This document shows, piece by piece, positions 1 through 7,265 of a stretch of 64,000 nucleotides of DNA (positions are counted from its first letter, which is position 1; the number at the start of each line of letters is the position of its first letter). Below the pieces are notes generated by a model. It ran no database searches and was not told where the DNA came from. It was given only the letters and a program-made list of their open reading frames with translations. The stretch comes from Roseburia porci (GTDB taxonomy: Bacteria > Bacillota > Clostridia > Lachnospirales > Lachnospiraceae). The DNA lies in contig NZ_VUNI01000009.1 of the NCBI RefSeq assembly GCF_009695765.1, positions 1-64,000 of the forward strand. Reading direction: 5' to 3'. Position numbers and translations under genes: made by a program.

Positions 1-129
<129 letters not shown>

Positions 130-345
130 AAAGTTTAATCATGTTCAAAACTTAGCTTGGCTAAATTTATCCTTTGATTTAATGTTTAAAGGTGCATCTT
201 TCGATGCTGTTCGTCAAATCTTTTTGATTTGCCTAAATAATTCTCATTGAATCTTTCAAGGTTTTTCACTGTTCAGTTATCAATGTTCAACCGCTTATCT
301 CGCGGTCAGCTTGATTATATTATCATAATGTAAAATGTTTGTCAA
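130..345 (-). promoter_or_regulatory. rRNA operon promoter and leader
   Basis: On the minus strand TTGACA (340-345) and TAATAT (317-322) are separated by exactly 17 bases, an almost ideal sigma-A promoter. It lies between the tRNA-Ser(GGA) gene and the 16S gene. The roughly 180-base leader between the start site and 16S is AT-rich, as is usual for rRNA leaders; I see no gene in it. Confidence 0.85.
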
Positions 346-373
346 CAACTTTTTACATTTTTTATCAAGCGAG

Positions 374-463
374 CGGAGAAGGAGGGATTTGAACCCTCGC
401 GCCGCTGTTAACGACCTGCACCCTTTCCAGGGGTGTCCCTTCGGCCAGCTTGGGTACTTCTCC
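374..463 (-). tRNA. tRNA-Ser (anticodon GGA)
   Basis: The reverse complement folds as a 90-base class II tRNA. The acceptor stem is GGAGAAG paired with CTTCTCC, with discriminator G. The anticodon loop CTGGAAA sits between CACCC and GGGTG, and there is a long variable arm and a GTTCAAATC T-loop. The anticodon GGA reads UCC/UCU. No CCA is encoded after the discriminator, so the 3' end would be matured by RNase Z (encoded at 3124-4035) and CCA addition. Confidence 0.96.
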
Positions 464-566
464 AAGTTGCTCGAATCAAATCGAACTCTTATAGAATAAA
501 ATACCTTTTTACTTTCATCCAGTAGGTAAACTTTACTCCTGTCAGGATTGCTGTAAAAAGGGAAAA

Positions 567-652
567 CGGAGAGGGTGGGATTCGAACCCACGCGCCCTTG
601 CGGACAAACGGTTTTCAAGACCGCCTCGTTATGACCACTTCGATACCTCTCC
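567..652 (-). tRNA. tRNA-Ser (anticodon TGA)
   Basis: The reverse complement is an 86-base class II tRNA. The acceptor stem GGAGAGG pairs with CCTCTCC, the discriminator is G, and the anticodon loop CTTGAAA between GCGGT and ACCGT gives anticodon TGA. There is a long variable arm and a GTTCGAATC T-loop. CCA is not encoded. It is about 100 bases upstream of the second tRNA-Ser gene and is probably transcribed with it. Confidence 0.96.
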
Positions 653-686
653 ATATGCTGTTCTGCACTTGCTCAGTGCAAGAGAT

Positions 687-715
687 ATATTATCATCAAA
701 ACCAACATGTGTCAA
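687..715 (-). promoter_or_regulatory. Promoter of the tRNA-Ser pair
   Basis: TTGACA (710-715) and TAATAT (687-692) are 17 bases apart on the minus strand, the same pair of hexamers as in the rRNA promoter. The -35 box overlaps the stop codon of ispD, so the stable-RNA unit starts directly at the end of the t6A/ispD operon. Confidence 0.8.
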
Positions 716-1428
716 CCAATTTTTTCATTTTTTCTCAAAAATAATTCCGCAATATGAATGTCTTCCGGTGTCGTTATTTTTATATTCTCATAGCTCCCCT
801 GTACAAGCTTAACACGACAGCCTGTTGCATATTCCGCAACCATTGCATCATCGGTTATCGCAGGAATCTGTTCTGCGTTCTTTTCCGCCTTCAACACCTT
901 ATCATATGCATCGAAAATCAATGGATAGGAAAAAGCCTGTGGTGTCTGTATCATCCAGAGCGTGCTGCGATCCGGTGTATGATCTACATACCCATTCGGA
1001 TCTGCCACCTTGATCGTATCCTTCACCGGCATAGCTGCGACACAGGCTTTCTGCTGTCTGGCTCCTTCCATCGTTCGTTCAATGATCTCATCATCAATCA
1101 TCGGTCTGGCTCCATCGTGTATCAGGACATAATCTGCCCCCTGAATCGCTTTCAGCCCTTCAAAAACAGAATGATAACGTTCTTTTCCTCCCGGGACAAC
1201 CGCTGACACTTTTGTAAAATGGTATTTCTTTATGATTTCTTCTGTGCAATACTCCACATCATCTTTGCCACAGACCAGTATAATTTCCGACACCTTACTC
1301 TCCTGAAAGGCCTTCAGACTGTAATAAATCACCGGTTTTCCATTCAGATCCATGTACTGTTTCGGAATATTACTCTTCATTCTTTTTCCACTGCCCGCAG
1401 ACAATACAATTGCCGCATATGTGCACAT
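712..1428 (-). CDS. ispD: 2-C-methyl-D-erythritol 4-phosphate cytidylyltransferase
   Basis: IspD joins CTP and MEP to give CDP-ME in the non-mevalonate isoprenoid pathway in the cytosol. The 238-residue product has the nucleotide-binding loop LSAGSGKRM near residues 9-17, the IPKQY segment after it, and the family motif HDGARP in the middle. An in-frame extension reaches 1497. I place the start at the ATG at 1428 because GAGGT lies just upstream and the protein then begins with the usual AAIVLSAG strand. It is the last gene of the t6A operon, after tsaD, with an 84-base gap. Length and motifs are normal for the family. Confidence 0.93.
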   Translation of the reverse strand: MCTYAAIVLSAGSGKRMKSNIPKQYMDLNGKPVIYYSLKAFQESKVSEIILVCGKDDVEYCTEEIIKKYHFTKVSAVVPGGKERYHSVFEGLKAIQGADYVLIHDGARPMIDDEIIERTMEGARQQKACVAAMPVKDTIKVADPNGYVDHTPDRSTLWMIQTPQAFSYPLIFDAYDKVLKAEKNAEQIPAITDDAMVAEYATGCRVKLVQGSYENIKITTPEDIHIAELFLRKNEKIG

Positions 1429-1512
1429 TCTACTTACCTCATTTTCATCTGAATTAATCTTTTCCGAAAAAGTACTTCCGGTTTTTATATTCTGCAATAC
1501 ATGGCAGAATCT

Positions 1513-2544
1513 CTAGCGTTCTCCAAGTTTCAGATTCGGAATCGCGTTCAGATCAAGTCCGTCTCTCTTTCCGGCAAGGAAATCATAGTATGCAGCTGCC
1601 CCGATCATAGCTGCATTATCCGTGCAAAGAATTGGAGAAGGATGATAGAACTGCACTCCCTTTTTCCTGCATGCCTCTTCCATTGCAGCACGCAGTGTTC
1701 CATTAGAAGCCACTCCGCCTGCAATCGCAAAGCGGTCCATTCCAAACTCATCGATTGCATGCATTGCATGTTCGACCAGCACATCCGTAACTGCTTTCTG
1801 GAATGAAGCAGCCACATCGGCCGGGTGAATTTCAATTCCTTTCATTTTGCAGCCATTCAGATAGTTCAAAACTGCGGATTTTAAGCCACTGAAGCTAAAG
1901 TCATAGGCTCCGCCCCCGACTTTTGCGCGTGGAAACTGGATTGCATCCGGATTGCCTTCATGAGAGATTTTCTCAATCTTTGGTCCGCCCGGATAGCCAA
2001 GCCCAATCGCTCTGGCCACTTTATCAAAAGCTTCTCCTGCTGCATCATCACGTGTTTTTCCAAGGATCTCATATTTGCCGTAATCCGTCACTTTTACAAG
2101 ATGTGTATGTCCTCCGGATACAACAAGGCATAAAAATGGAGGCTCTAAGTCCTTATTTTCAATATAATTTGCGCTGATGTGTCCCTCAATATGGTGTACT
2201 CCAACCAGCGGAAGATTCTTTGCGTAAGCGATTGCCTTTGCTTCTGCCACACCAACCAGAAGTGCTCCAACAAGTCCAGGACCATATGTAACACCGATTG
2301 CATCCATATCATCCAGTGTCATGTGTGCGTCCTCAAGCGCCTGTTCGATTACCTGATTAATCTTCTCAATATGTTTTCTGGAAGCGATTTCCGGGACAAC
2401 ACCTCCATAAAGTGTATGAAGTGCAATCTGGGATGAGATCACGTTCGACCTTACATCTCTTCCATTTACTACGACTGCTGCTGCGGTTTCATCGCAGGAA
2501 CTTTCAATCGCCAATATTTTAATTTCTTTTTCTGGGTTATTCAT
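1513..2544 (-). CDS. tsaD: tRNA N6-threonylcarbamoyltransferase TsaD
   Basis: TsaD transfers the threonylcarbamoyl group to A37 of ANN-decoding tRNAs, working with TsaB and TsaE, which are encoded in the same operon. The 343-residue product has the ASKHA start [13 protein letters not shown], the metal-binding HIEGH motif, VSGGHTHL, and [10 protein letters not shown] near the end. The ATG at 2544 is chosen because GGAGG precedes it at a good distance and the preceding gene stops just before; in-frame codons further upstream lie inside that gene. Family length and motifs are complete. Confidence 0.97.
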   Translation of the reverse strand: MNNPEKEIKILAIESSCDETAAAVVVNGRDVRSNVISSQIALHTLYGGVVPEIASRKHIEKINQVIEQALEDAHMTLDDMDAIGVTYGPGLVGALLVGVAEAKAIAYAKNLPLVGVHHIEGHISANYIENKDLEPPFLCLVVSGGHTHLVKVTDYGKYEILGKTRDDAAGEAFDKVARAIGLGYPGGPKIEKISHEGNPDAIQFPRAKVGGGAYDFSFSGLKSAVLNYLNGCKMKGIEIHPADVAASFQKAVTDVLVEHAMHAIDEFGMDRFAIAGGVASNGTLRAAMEEACRKKGVQFYHPSPILCTDNAAMIGAAAYYDFLAGKRDGLDLNAIPNLKLGER

Positions 2545-2545
2545 T

Positions 2546-3121
2546 TTATTCCTCCACGGTATCCGGAGCTTCTGTCTGATAAAAAACAAGGATTTTCCAT
2601 TTGCCGTCTTCATCTTTGCGAAGAACATATGTCTGATATGTCTTACTATAGGAACCATTTTCCTTGATAAAATAAGACGCTGACACATATGCTACGTCCG
2701 ATCCGTTATCTTTCTTATATAAAACGTCATTACTGTCACATACATCATACTGTGCAATAGTCTTCGAATCTGCCTGATATTGTGCAATGTCAGTCTCAAC
2801 GGAAGTCTTATACTGGTCTTTCGGATTATTCGCCTTCAGATCATCATCAAATAAAGCCAGAGCCTGATCCACCAGTTCGTCCATTTCTTCATCTGTATGT
2901 TCTTCACTATAATAGCATTTCAGAATACGGTTATAGAACTTCACAACTTCCCTTGGTGTTTCCGGGTAGTCTGTTTCCAGATTCTTTCCGATCACTTTCT
3001 GGACTTCTGTCAGTTTTGTGTCATCCACTGATGGCTTATGGTGTTTGGAAACATAAAAAAATCCACCACAGATCACGCCAATACAGATGAGTGCAATTAC
3101 AACGATTCCTGCTTTTTTCAT
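2546..3121 (-). CDS. Membrane-anchored protein of unknown function
   Basis: The 191-residue product begins MKKAG and has one N-terminal hydrophobic segment (about residues 4-25, [20 protein letters not shown]). A mostly charged extracellular part of about 165 residues follows. There is no cysteine lipobox, so it is probably an uncleaved anchor. There are two adjacent ATG codons. The second (3121) is preferred because AGGAGG lies seven bases before it, whereas the first overlaps the rnz stop and is only a base or so from the ribosome site. The function is not recognisable. The position inside the rnz-tsaD operon may only reflect co-expression. Confidence 0.85.
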   Translation of the reverse strand: MKKAGIVVIALICIGVICGGFFYVSKHHKPSVDDTKLTEVQKVIGKNLETDYPETPREVVKFYNRILKCYYSEEHTDEEMDELVDQALALFDDDLKANNPKDQYKTSVETDIAQYQADSKTIAQYDVCDSNDVLYKKDNGSDVAYVSASYFIKENGSYSKTYQTYVLRKDEDGKWKILVFYQTEAPDTVEE

Positions 3122-3123
3122 TT

Positions 3124-4035
3124 TCATCCCTCCTGAAATACCAGTTCTACACTTTTTCCATCCTTGCCAAGATACGCATTGTTAAAAATCTCGCGCACCG
3201 CCGGCATATAATCTTCTCCACGAATCAGCGATGGCGAAAAATGCGTCAGCCACAATTCCTGAACCTGTGCTTTTTTTGCCATTTCTGCTGCTTCGTAAAA
3301 TGTCATATGTTTGTATTTCTTCGCCTTTGTAATCTTATCCTTTTCTGCATACATGCCTTCGCAGATAAAAAGATCGGACCCTTCTGCCGCATCCACAATT
3401 GCATCCACCGGGCGGCTGTCCGTACAATAAGTGACCTTCAGTCCTTTTCTTGATGGGCCAAGAACCATGTCCGGCGTATAGGTATTTCCATCCTGTTCGA
3501 CAGTTTCCCCTTTCTGAAGATGGCTCCAGAGTTTCATCGGGACATTCTGTTCTTTTGCACGCTCCACGGAAAATCTTCCGGCACGTTTAATCTCCACCGA
3601 ATATCCATAGCACACGACATTGTGCTTTACCCGAAATGCATGGATTTCATAACCATTTATGGAAAAATGTGCATCCGGCTCAGTAATCTCAATACACTGA
3701 ATCTCAAACGGAAGCTCCGGTGCAATGACACGCATTGCCGAAACTACTCTTTCCAGTCCTTTCGGTCCGATAATTGTAAGCGGCTCTGTGCGCTCCGCAT
3801 TCCCCATCGTAAGTAAAAGTCCCGGAAGTCCGCTGATATGATCTGCATGAAAATGCGTGACACATAAAATATCGATCGGTTTAAAATTCAGTCCTTTTTC
3901 TTTAATGGCGATCTGTGTTCCCTCGCCACAGTCAATCAGAAGATTGCTTCCATTGTATCTGAGCATCAGTGATGTCAGCCACCGGTGTGGCAATGGCATC
4001 ATTCCTGCTGTTCCCAACAGACATACGTCTAACAT
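3124..4035 (-). CDS. rnz: Ribonuclease Z
   Basis: RNase Z is a metallo-beta-lactamase-fold endonuclease that cuts tRNA precursors after the discriminator base. The 303-residue product has the zinc motif HFHADHISGLPGLL near residues 61-74, the later SRPVDA stretch, and a C-terminal WLTHFSPSL histidine motif. Start and stop overlap the neighbours (rimI upstream by 7 bases, the unknown membrane gene downstream), so this is one operon. Both tRNA genes in this window lack CCA, which is the substrate class RNase Z serves. Confidence 0.96.
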   Translation of the reverse strand: MLDVCLLGTAGMMPLPHRWLTSLMLRYNGSNLLIDCGEGTQIAIKEKGLNFKPIDILCVTHFHADHISGLPGLLLTMGNAERTEPLTIIGPKGLERVVSAMRVIAPELPFEIQCIEITEPDAHFSINGYEIHAFRVKHNVVCYGYSVEIKRAGRFSVERAKEQNVPMKLWSHLQKGETVEQDGNTYTPDMVLGPSRKGLKVTYCTDSRPVDAIVDAAEGSDLFICEGMYAEKDKITKAKKYKHMTFYEAAEMAKKAQVQELWLTHFSPSLIRGEDYMPAVREIFNNAYLGKDGKSVELVFQEG

Positions 4036-4475
4036 GTTCTATCCAACTTTCTATTCATTATCAGTGCATCTTCCTTCGGAAGATCATAAAATCCTTTGCG
4101 AATGCCTACCGATTCAAATCCGCTCTGTTCATAAACATGGATTGCAGCATCATTTGACTTTCGCACTTCAAGAATGATATTTTGTATCTTTTTCTCTTCA
4201 GCAGCTTCCAGCATGGCATGTACCAGGCATTTTCCAGCCCCTTCTCCCCTCATATCAGGGTGTACCGCTACATTTGTAATCTCGCCTTCGTAAGCGGAAT
4301 AATAGATTCCAATATATCCGGCAATCCTGCCTTCTGTTTCTGCCACAAGAAATTCTGTATAATCCAGCGCCAGGGAATCCAGAAATCCTTTTTCACTCCA
4401 CGGTCGTGAAAAACACAGGCTCTCAATCTTTGCCACCTGTGGGACATCCGCCTCTGTCATCTGCCGGATCAGCAT
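4029..4475 (-). CDS. rimI: Ribosomal-protein-alanine N-acetyltransferase RimI
   Basis: This 148-residue GNAT protein has the acetyl-CoA loop motif HPDMRGEGAGKCLV in the middle and the family end region YEQSGFESVGIRKGFY. RimI acetylates the N-terminus of ribosomal protein S18 in the cytosol. The gene overlaps tsaB upstream (7 bases) and rnz downstream (7 bases). The tsaE-tsaB-rimI order is widely conserved in Firmicutes, which supports the name over a generic GNAT. Confidence 0.92.
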   Translation of the reverse strand: MLIRQMTEADVPQVAKIESLCFSRPWSEKGFLDSLALDYTEFLVAETEGRIAGYIGIYYSAYEGEITNVAVHPDMRGEGAGKCLVHAMLEAAEEKKIQNIILEVRKSNDAAIHVYEQSGFESVGIRKGFYDLPKEDALIMNRKLDRTC

Positions 4476-5185
4476 ATGCGAAAATCCCTTTCTTTTTCCT
4501 GACGTTCCCGTTCAGCCTGGGATAATCTGAGATAATCCGGTTTGTGATCTCTTGCAGTCTCCACCTGTCCCTTTTCAAACATAACCGCTCCAAGCGCAGC
4601 AACAGATGCAGCACGCTGTTTATTGTTGTTTGCCGGAGCAAATGCATATGGAACCACGCAGTGTTCTTCAATATAATCGTGGAATACGTCTACGCCATCT
4701 CCAAGGAAAATTGTCTTCCTACCAGTCTGATTCACGCGCTCAATGATTTCATCAATGCCAACTGCACACTGTGGAATGAGTGTATTCAGTTCATTCTCAC
4801 GAAATTCATAAAGCCCGGTATACGCCTGCTGTCTTCTTGCATCCATAAGCGGGCACACCTGATCTGTTGTTCCCCACATATTATAGGCAAGGGCATCGAT
4901 CGTTGGTACATGCACAAGTGGCTTGTCCAGTGCAAGTCCAAGCCCTTTTGCAGTTGCCGATCCGATACGGAGGCCTGTAAACGATCCCGGTCCACCCGAC
5001 ACAGCAATTGCATCCAGTGTATTCAGATCCAGTTCGATCATCTTATCCACCGTATCCAGCATTGGAAGCAGTGTCTGTGAATGTGTTTTCTTATAATTGA
5101 TCGTGTATTCTCCAAGAAGATTATTATCTTCCACAACTGCGACACTGGCAACCAGTCCCGAGCTGTCTAATGCTAATATTTTCAT
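4469..5185 (-). CDS. tsaB: tRNA threonylcarbamoyladenosine biosynthesis protein TsaB
   Basis: TsaB is the inactive ASKHA paralogue that scaffolds TsaD in the t6A complex. The 238-residue product starts MKILALDSSG and contains the family signature GGPGSFTGLRIG near residue 65, followed by THSQTLLPMLD-type helices before it. It overlaps tsaE by 4 bases and rimI by 7 bases, so the genes are likely translationally coupled. Confidence 0.95.
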   Translation of the reverse strand: MKILALDSSGLVASVAVVEDNNLLGEYTINYKKTHSQTLLPMLDTVDKMIELDLNTLDAIAVSGGPGSFTGLRIGSATAKGLGLALDKPLVHVPTIDALAYNMWGTTDQVCPLMDARRQQAYTGLYEFRENELNTLIPQCAVGIDEIIERVNQTGRKTIFLGDGVDVFHDYIEEHCVVPYAFAPANNNKQRAASVAALGAVMFEKGQVETARDHKPDYLRLSQAERERQEKERDFRIC

Positions 5186-5625
5186 TCTCCAACCTCTTTA
5201 ATTGTAATCCTGCGGTAGTCAAACCCTTTTTCCAAGTCTTTCTCAATCGTGATCTCTTTGCGTTTCTCCGGAAGTATTTCCTCAATGAGATTCGCCCATT
5301 CGATCATTGTAAGTCCTTCTCCGTAGAAATAATCTTCATAGCCAATCTCGTCCATCTCCTCAATGTCTCCGATCCGGTAAACATCAAAATGGTAAAATGG
5401 CATGCGGCCTTCCTCATAAACCTGCACAATGGTAAATGTCGGACTGCTGATTGCCTCCGTAATACCAAGACCAAGCGCGATTCCCTGTGTAAAAACCGTT
5501 TTGCCGACTCCAAGATCCCCCACCAGTGTATAAACATCTCCCGGCTTTGCTTCAAGTCCCATTCGTCTGCCAAGTTCTGCGGTCTCTTCGGCTGAATATG
5601 TTTCAATCGTTGTAATACTGCTCAT
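5182..5625 (-). CDS. tsaE: tRNA threonylcarbamoyladenosine biosynthesis ATPase TsaE
   Basis: TsaE is the small P-loop ATPase that powers the t6A complex. The 147-residue product has Walker A GDLGVGKT near residue 37, the switch-like SSPTF motif, and the HFDVYR motif typical of the family. It is followed with a 4-base overlap by tsaB, and the third partner tsaD is in the same operon. Confidence 0.96.
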   Translation of the reverse strand: MSSITTIETYSAEETAELGRRMGLEAKPGDVYTLVGDLGVGKTVFTQGIALGLGITEAISSPTFTIVQVYEEGRMPFYHFDVYRIGDIEEMDEIGYEDYFYGEGLTMIEWANLIEEILPEKRKEITIEKDLEKGFDYRRITIKEVGE

Positions 5626-5634
5626 TGATATCTC

Positions 5635-6132
5635 CTATTTCATTTTTACACGGAATTTTTCCAGTCTGTCATTGGCAAGCTCTGCCAGCCTGTCATACTG
5701 TCCATCCAGCTGGCTTTTCGGAATAATGTAGGCATTCTTACGTCCACTGTAGATCAGCACATTATTCCTGGTGGAAATCATTTTATAGATCTGTTTCCAT
5801 GGAAGTTCTCCGCTTTCCTCTCCCTGAGTCACGCGGATGCCGTCCTCTGACACTTCATAATGCAGAGTGTCTGCAAGCACTTTGTTGCTCTTTAATGTAA
5901 GCTTTGCCTTTGTCCATAAAGTAACCGGGATATATCCGATAAAAATCACAAAGAAAATTCCATACATCACTGCATAACTGTAATTACCATCTTTATAGGA
6001 AACTGCTGTCATAATTCCTGCAAGGATAATGATCAGAATGGAAATAATTCCCTGACTTCCTGTATATGTCTGATACAGATTAAAACGATACAGATCCTTT
6101 GGCTCCAATTTCACATCAAATTCTACTGTCAT
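5635..6132 (-). CDS. YcxB-like membrane protein
   Basis: The 165-residue product has an N-terminal cytosolic stretch, two adjacent hydrophobic segments (about residues 30-47 and 53-72) and a C-terminal domain containing ELPWKQIYK and NAYIIPKSQ. That organisation matches the YcxB-like family as I know it; the function of the family is unknown. GGGAG precedes the ATG. It is the first gene of the tsaE-ispD unit, 9 bases before tsaE. A TATAAT lies in the short region upstream, but I cannot find a convincing -35 box there. Confidence 0.75.
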   Translation of the reverse strand: MTVEFDVKLEPKDLYRFNLYQTYTGSQGIISILIIILAGIMTAVSYKDGNYSYAVMYGIFFVIFIGYIPVTLWTKAKLTLKSNKVLADTLHYEVSEDGIRVTQGEESGELPWKQIYKMISTRNNVLIYSGRKNAYIIPKSQLDGQYDRLAELANDRLEKFRVKMK

Positions 6133-6179
6133 CTTATTCTCCCAAATATTTTTTCTGCGCTCATTATATCATTATCCAG

Positions 6180-6210
6180 AAAAAAAGAAAAGACGCGATT
6201 CCCCGCGTCT
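6180..6210 (-). terminator. Rho-independent terminator after ribU
   Basis: On the minus strand AGACGCG and CGCGTCT form a 7-base-pair stem around a six-base loop, followed by TTTCTTTTTT. It lies 31 bases after the ribU stop codon. Confidence 0.88.
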
Positions 6211-6240
6211 CTTCTTCCTGTAAATATGCATCTGATCGTA

Positions 6241-6870
6241 TTAATTTTTATTTCCTTTTAATAATGGCGAAATGTGTTTGTAAATCAGCAGTGTAATCAC
6301 AACACTGATCATACCCTTCAAAAAGGTAAATGGTACATTAAAGCAGATCAGGCACTGAAGGATGGATTTCATTCCAGGTACAATTGCCTGATATGCCGCA
6401 AGAATTGCCTCTTTTGGCATGAAATTATAATAGAACGGATATACGATAAAGTAGTTTGACACGATTGAAACCAGTGCCATTACGATTGCTCCCGCAAAAG
6501 ATCCGATCAATGCGCCCTTTTTGGTCTTTTTAAATTTATAAATTGTACCTGCGGTAAATACAAATACTGCACCCAGGATAAAATTGGACAGTTCTCCGAC
6601 AAATGCAGTTCTTGATACGGTCATGTGAAGCAGGTTCTTGATCAGACATACGATCACACCACATGCAGGTCCCATTGCAAAAGATCCAATCAATGCTGGA
6701 AGTTCGGAAATATCCAGTGCAATAAAGTTTGGCATAAATGGTACACTGAACTCAAAATACATCAAAACGAATGCGATTGCAGATAACATTCCCGTTACCG
6801 TCAGATAACGTATATTGCCCGTCTGATTTACTCTTGTGTTGCTTCTTGCTGTTGCTGTTTCATTACTCAT
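6241..6870 (-). CDS. ribU: Riboflavin ECF transporter substrate-binding subunit RibU
   Basis: RibU is the membrane S component that captures riboflavin for the shared ECF energy-coupling module. The 209-residue product has about six hydrophobic segments, and the segment MPNFIALDISELPALIGSF and the following GPACG are typical of RibU. The start at 6870 is chosen because the core GGAG lies nine bases before it; an ATG two codons earlier is only three bases from that site. The product fits the FMN riboswitch found in the leader. No ECF ATPase is in the window, consistent with a group II system. Confidence 0.93.
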   Translation of the reverse strand: MSNETATARSNTRVNQTGNIRYLTVTGMLSAIAFVLMYFEFSVPFMPNFIALDISELPALIGSFAMGPACGVIVCLIKNLLHMTVSRTAFVGELSNFILGAVFVFTAGTIYKFKKTKKGALIGSFAGAIVMALVSIVSNYFIVYPFYYNFMPKEAILAAYQAIVPGMKSILQCLICFNVPFTFLKGMISVVITLLIYKHISPLLKGNKN

Positions 6871-6910
6871 AGTCATTCTCTCCTTTTTTATGGGAATTCC
6901 AGGAGATTGC

Positions 6911-6937
6911 TTTACAGGAAAAGAATCTTCCTGTAAA
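6911..6937 (-). other. Second hairpin between riboswitch terminator and ribU
   Basis: TTTACAGGAA and TTCCTGTAAA form a perfect 10-base-pair stem with a 7-base loop. It lies after the riboswitch terminator and about 28 bases before the ribosome-binding site of ribU. It has no U-tract. It may stabilise the mRNA or modulate translation; the function is inferred only. Confidence 0.6.
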
Positions 6938-6939
6938 GT

Positions 6940-6966
6940 AAAAAACCCCGGATCAAAGATCCGGGG
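6940..6966 (-). terminator. Riboswitch-controlled terminator upstream of ribU
   Basis: CCCCGGATC and GATCCGGGG pair perfectly over 9 bases with a TTT loop and are followed by TTTTTTAC. It is about 65 bases downstream of the FMN aptamer, which is the expected expression platform: FMN binding should allow this hairpin to form and stop transcription. Confidence 0.92.
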
Positions 6967-7029
6967 CTGTAAGTCATTGTTGTCATACGGATTTAAGCTT
7001 TCCGCTTCCTTCCGCATGTTCGATAACTC

Positions 7030-7166
7030 ATCTTCTCTCATCCAGACTATACTGTCGGTTCCGGATTCACACCGGATCGGCTGCCGAAGCAGTTCACGGA
7101 CTTCCTGTTGCCAGGTTACCGTCGGTCGGGAATCTATGCCTTGGCATATCACCCTGCCCCGAAGAA
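7030..7166 (-). promoter_or_regulatory. FMN riboswitch (RFN element)
   Basis: The minus strand shows the conserved RFN blocks in order: CTTCGGGGCAGGGTGA, TTCCCGACCGACGGTAA, GATCCGGTGTGAATCCGG and CCGACAGTATAGTCTGGATG followed by AGAGAAG, which closes P1 with the initial CTTC. It lies between a clear promoter and a terminator in front of ribU, so high FMN is expected to switch off riboflavin uptake. Confidence 0.97.
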
Positions 7167-7188
7167 TTCCTATATTTTTTCTACCACT

Positions 7189-7217
7189 ATCATATGCAGT
7201 TCATACCCTGCTGTCAA
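7189..7217 (-). promoter_or_regulatory. Promoter of the ribU leader
   Basis: TTGACA (7212-7217) and TATGAT (7189-7194) are 17 bases apart on the minus strand, ending about 20 bases before the FMN riboswitch. It is close to the sigma-A consensus. Confidence 0.85.
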
Positions 7218-7265
7218 GAGGTTTTCATCATCTCTGCGTATTTTTTATCAATTCGCGATACCATT

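Noticed and set aside
295-654. Open frame across both tRNA-Ser genes and the rRNA promoter
   Set aside because: It runs through two well-folded tRNA genes and a promoter and has no coding features.
4423-4671. Open frame in another phase within tsaB
   Set aside because: It is a shadow of tsaB without its own ribosome site or a protein-like composition. The same reason excludes the many other overlapping frames inside real genes.
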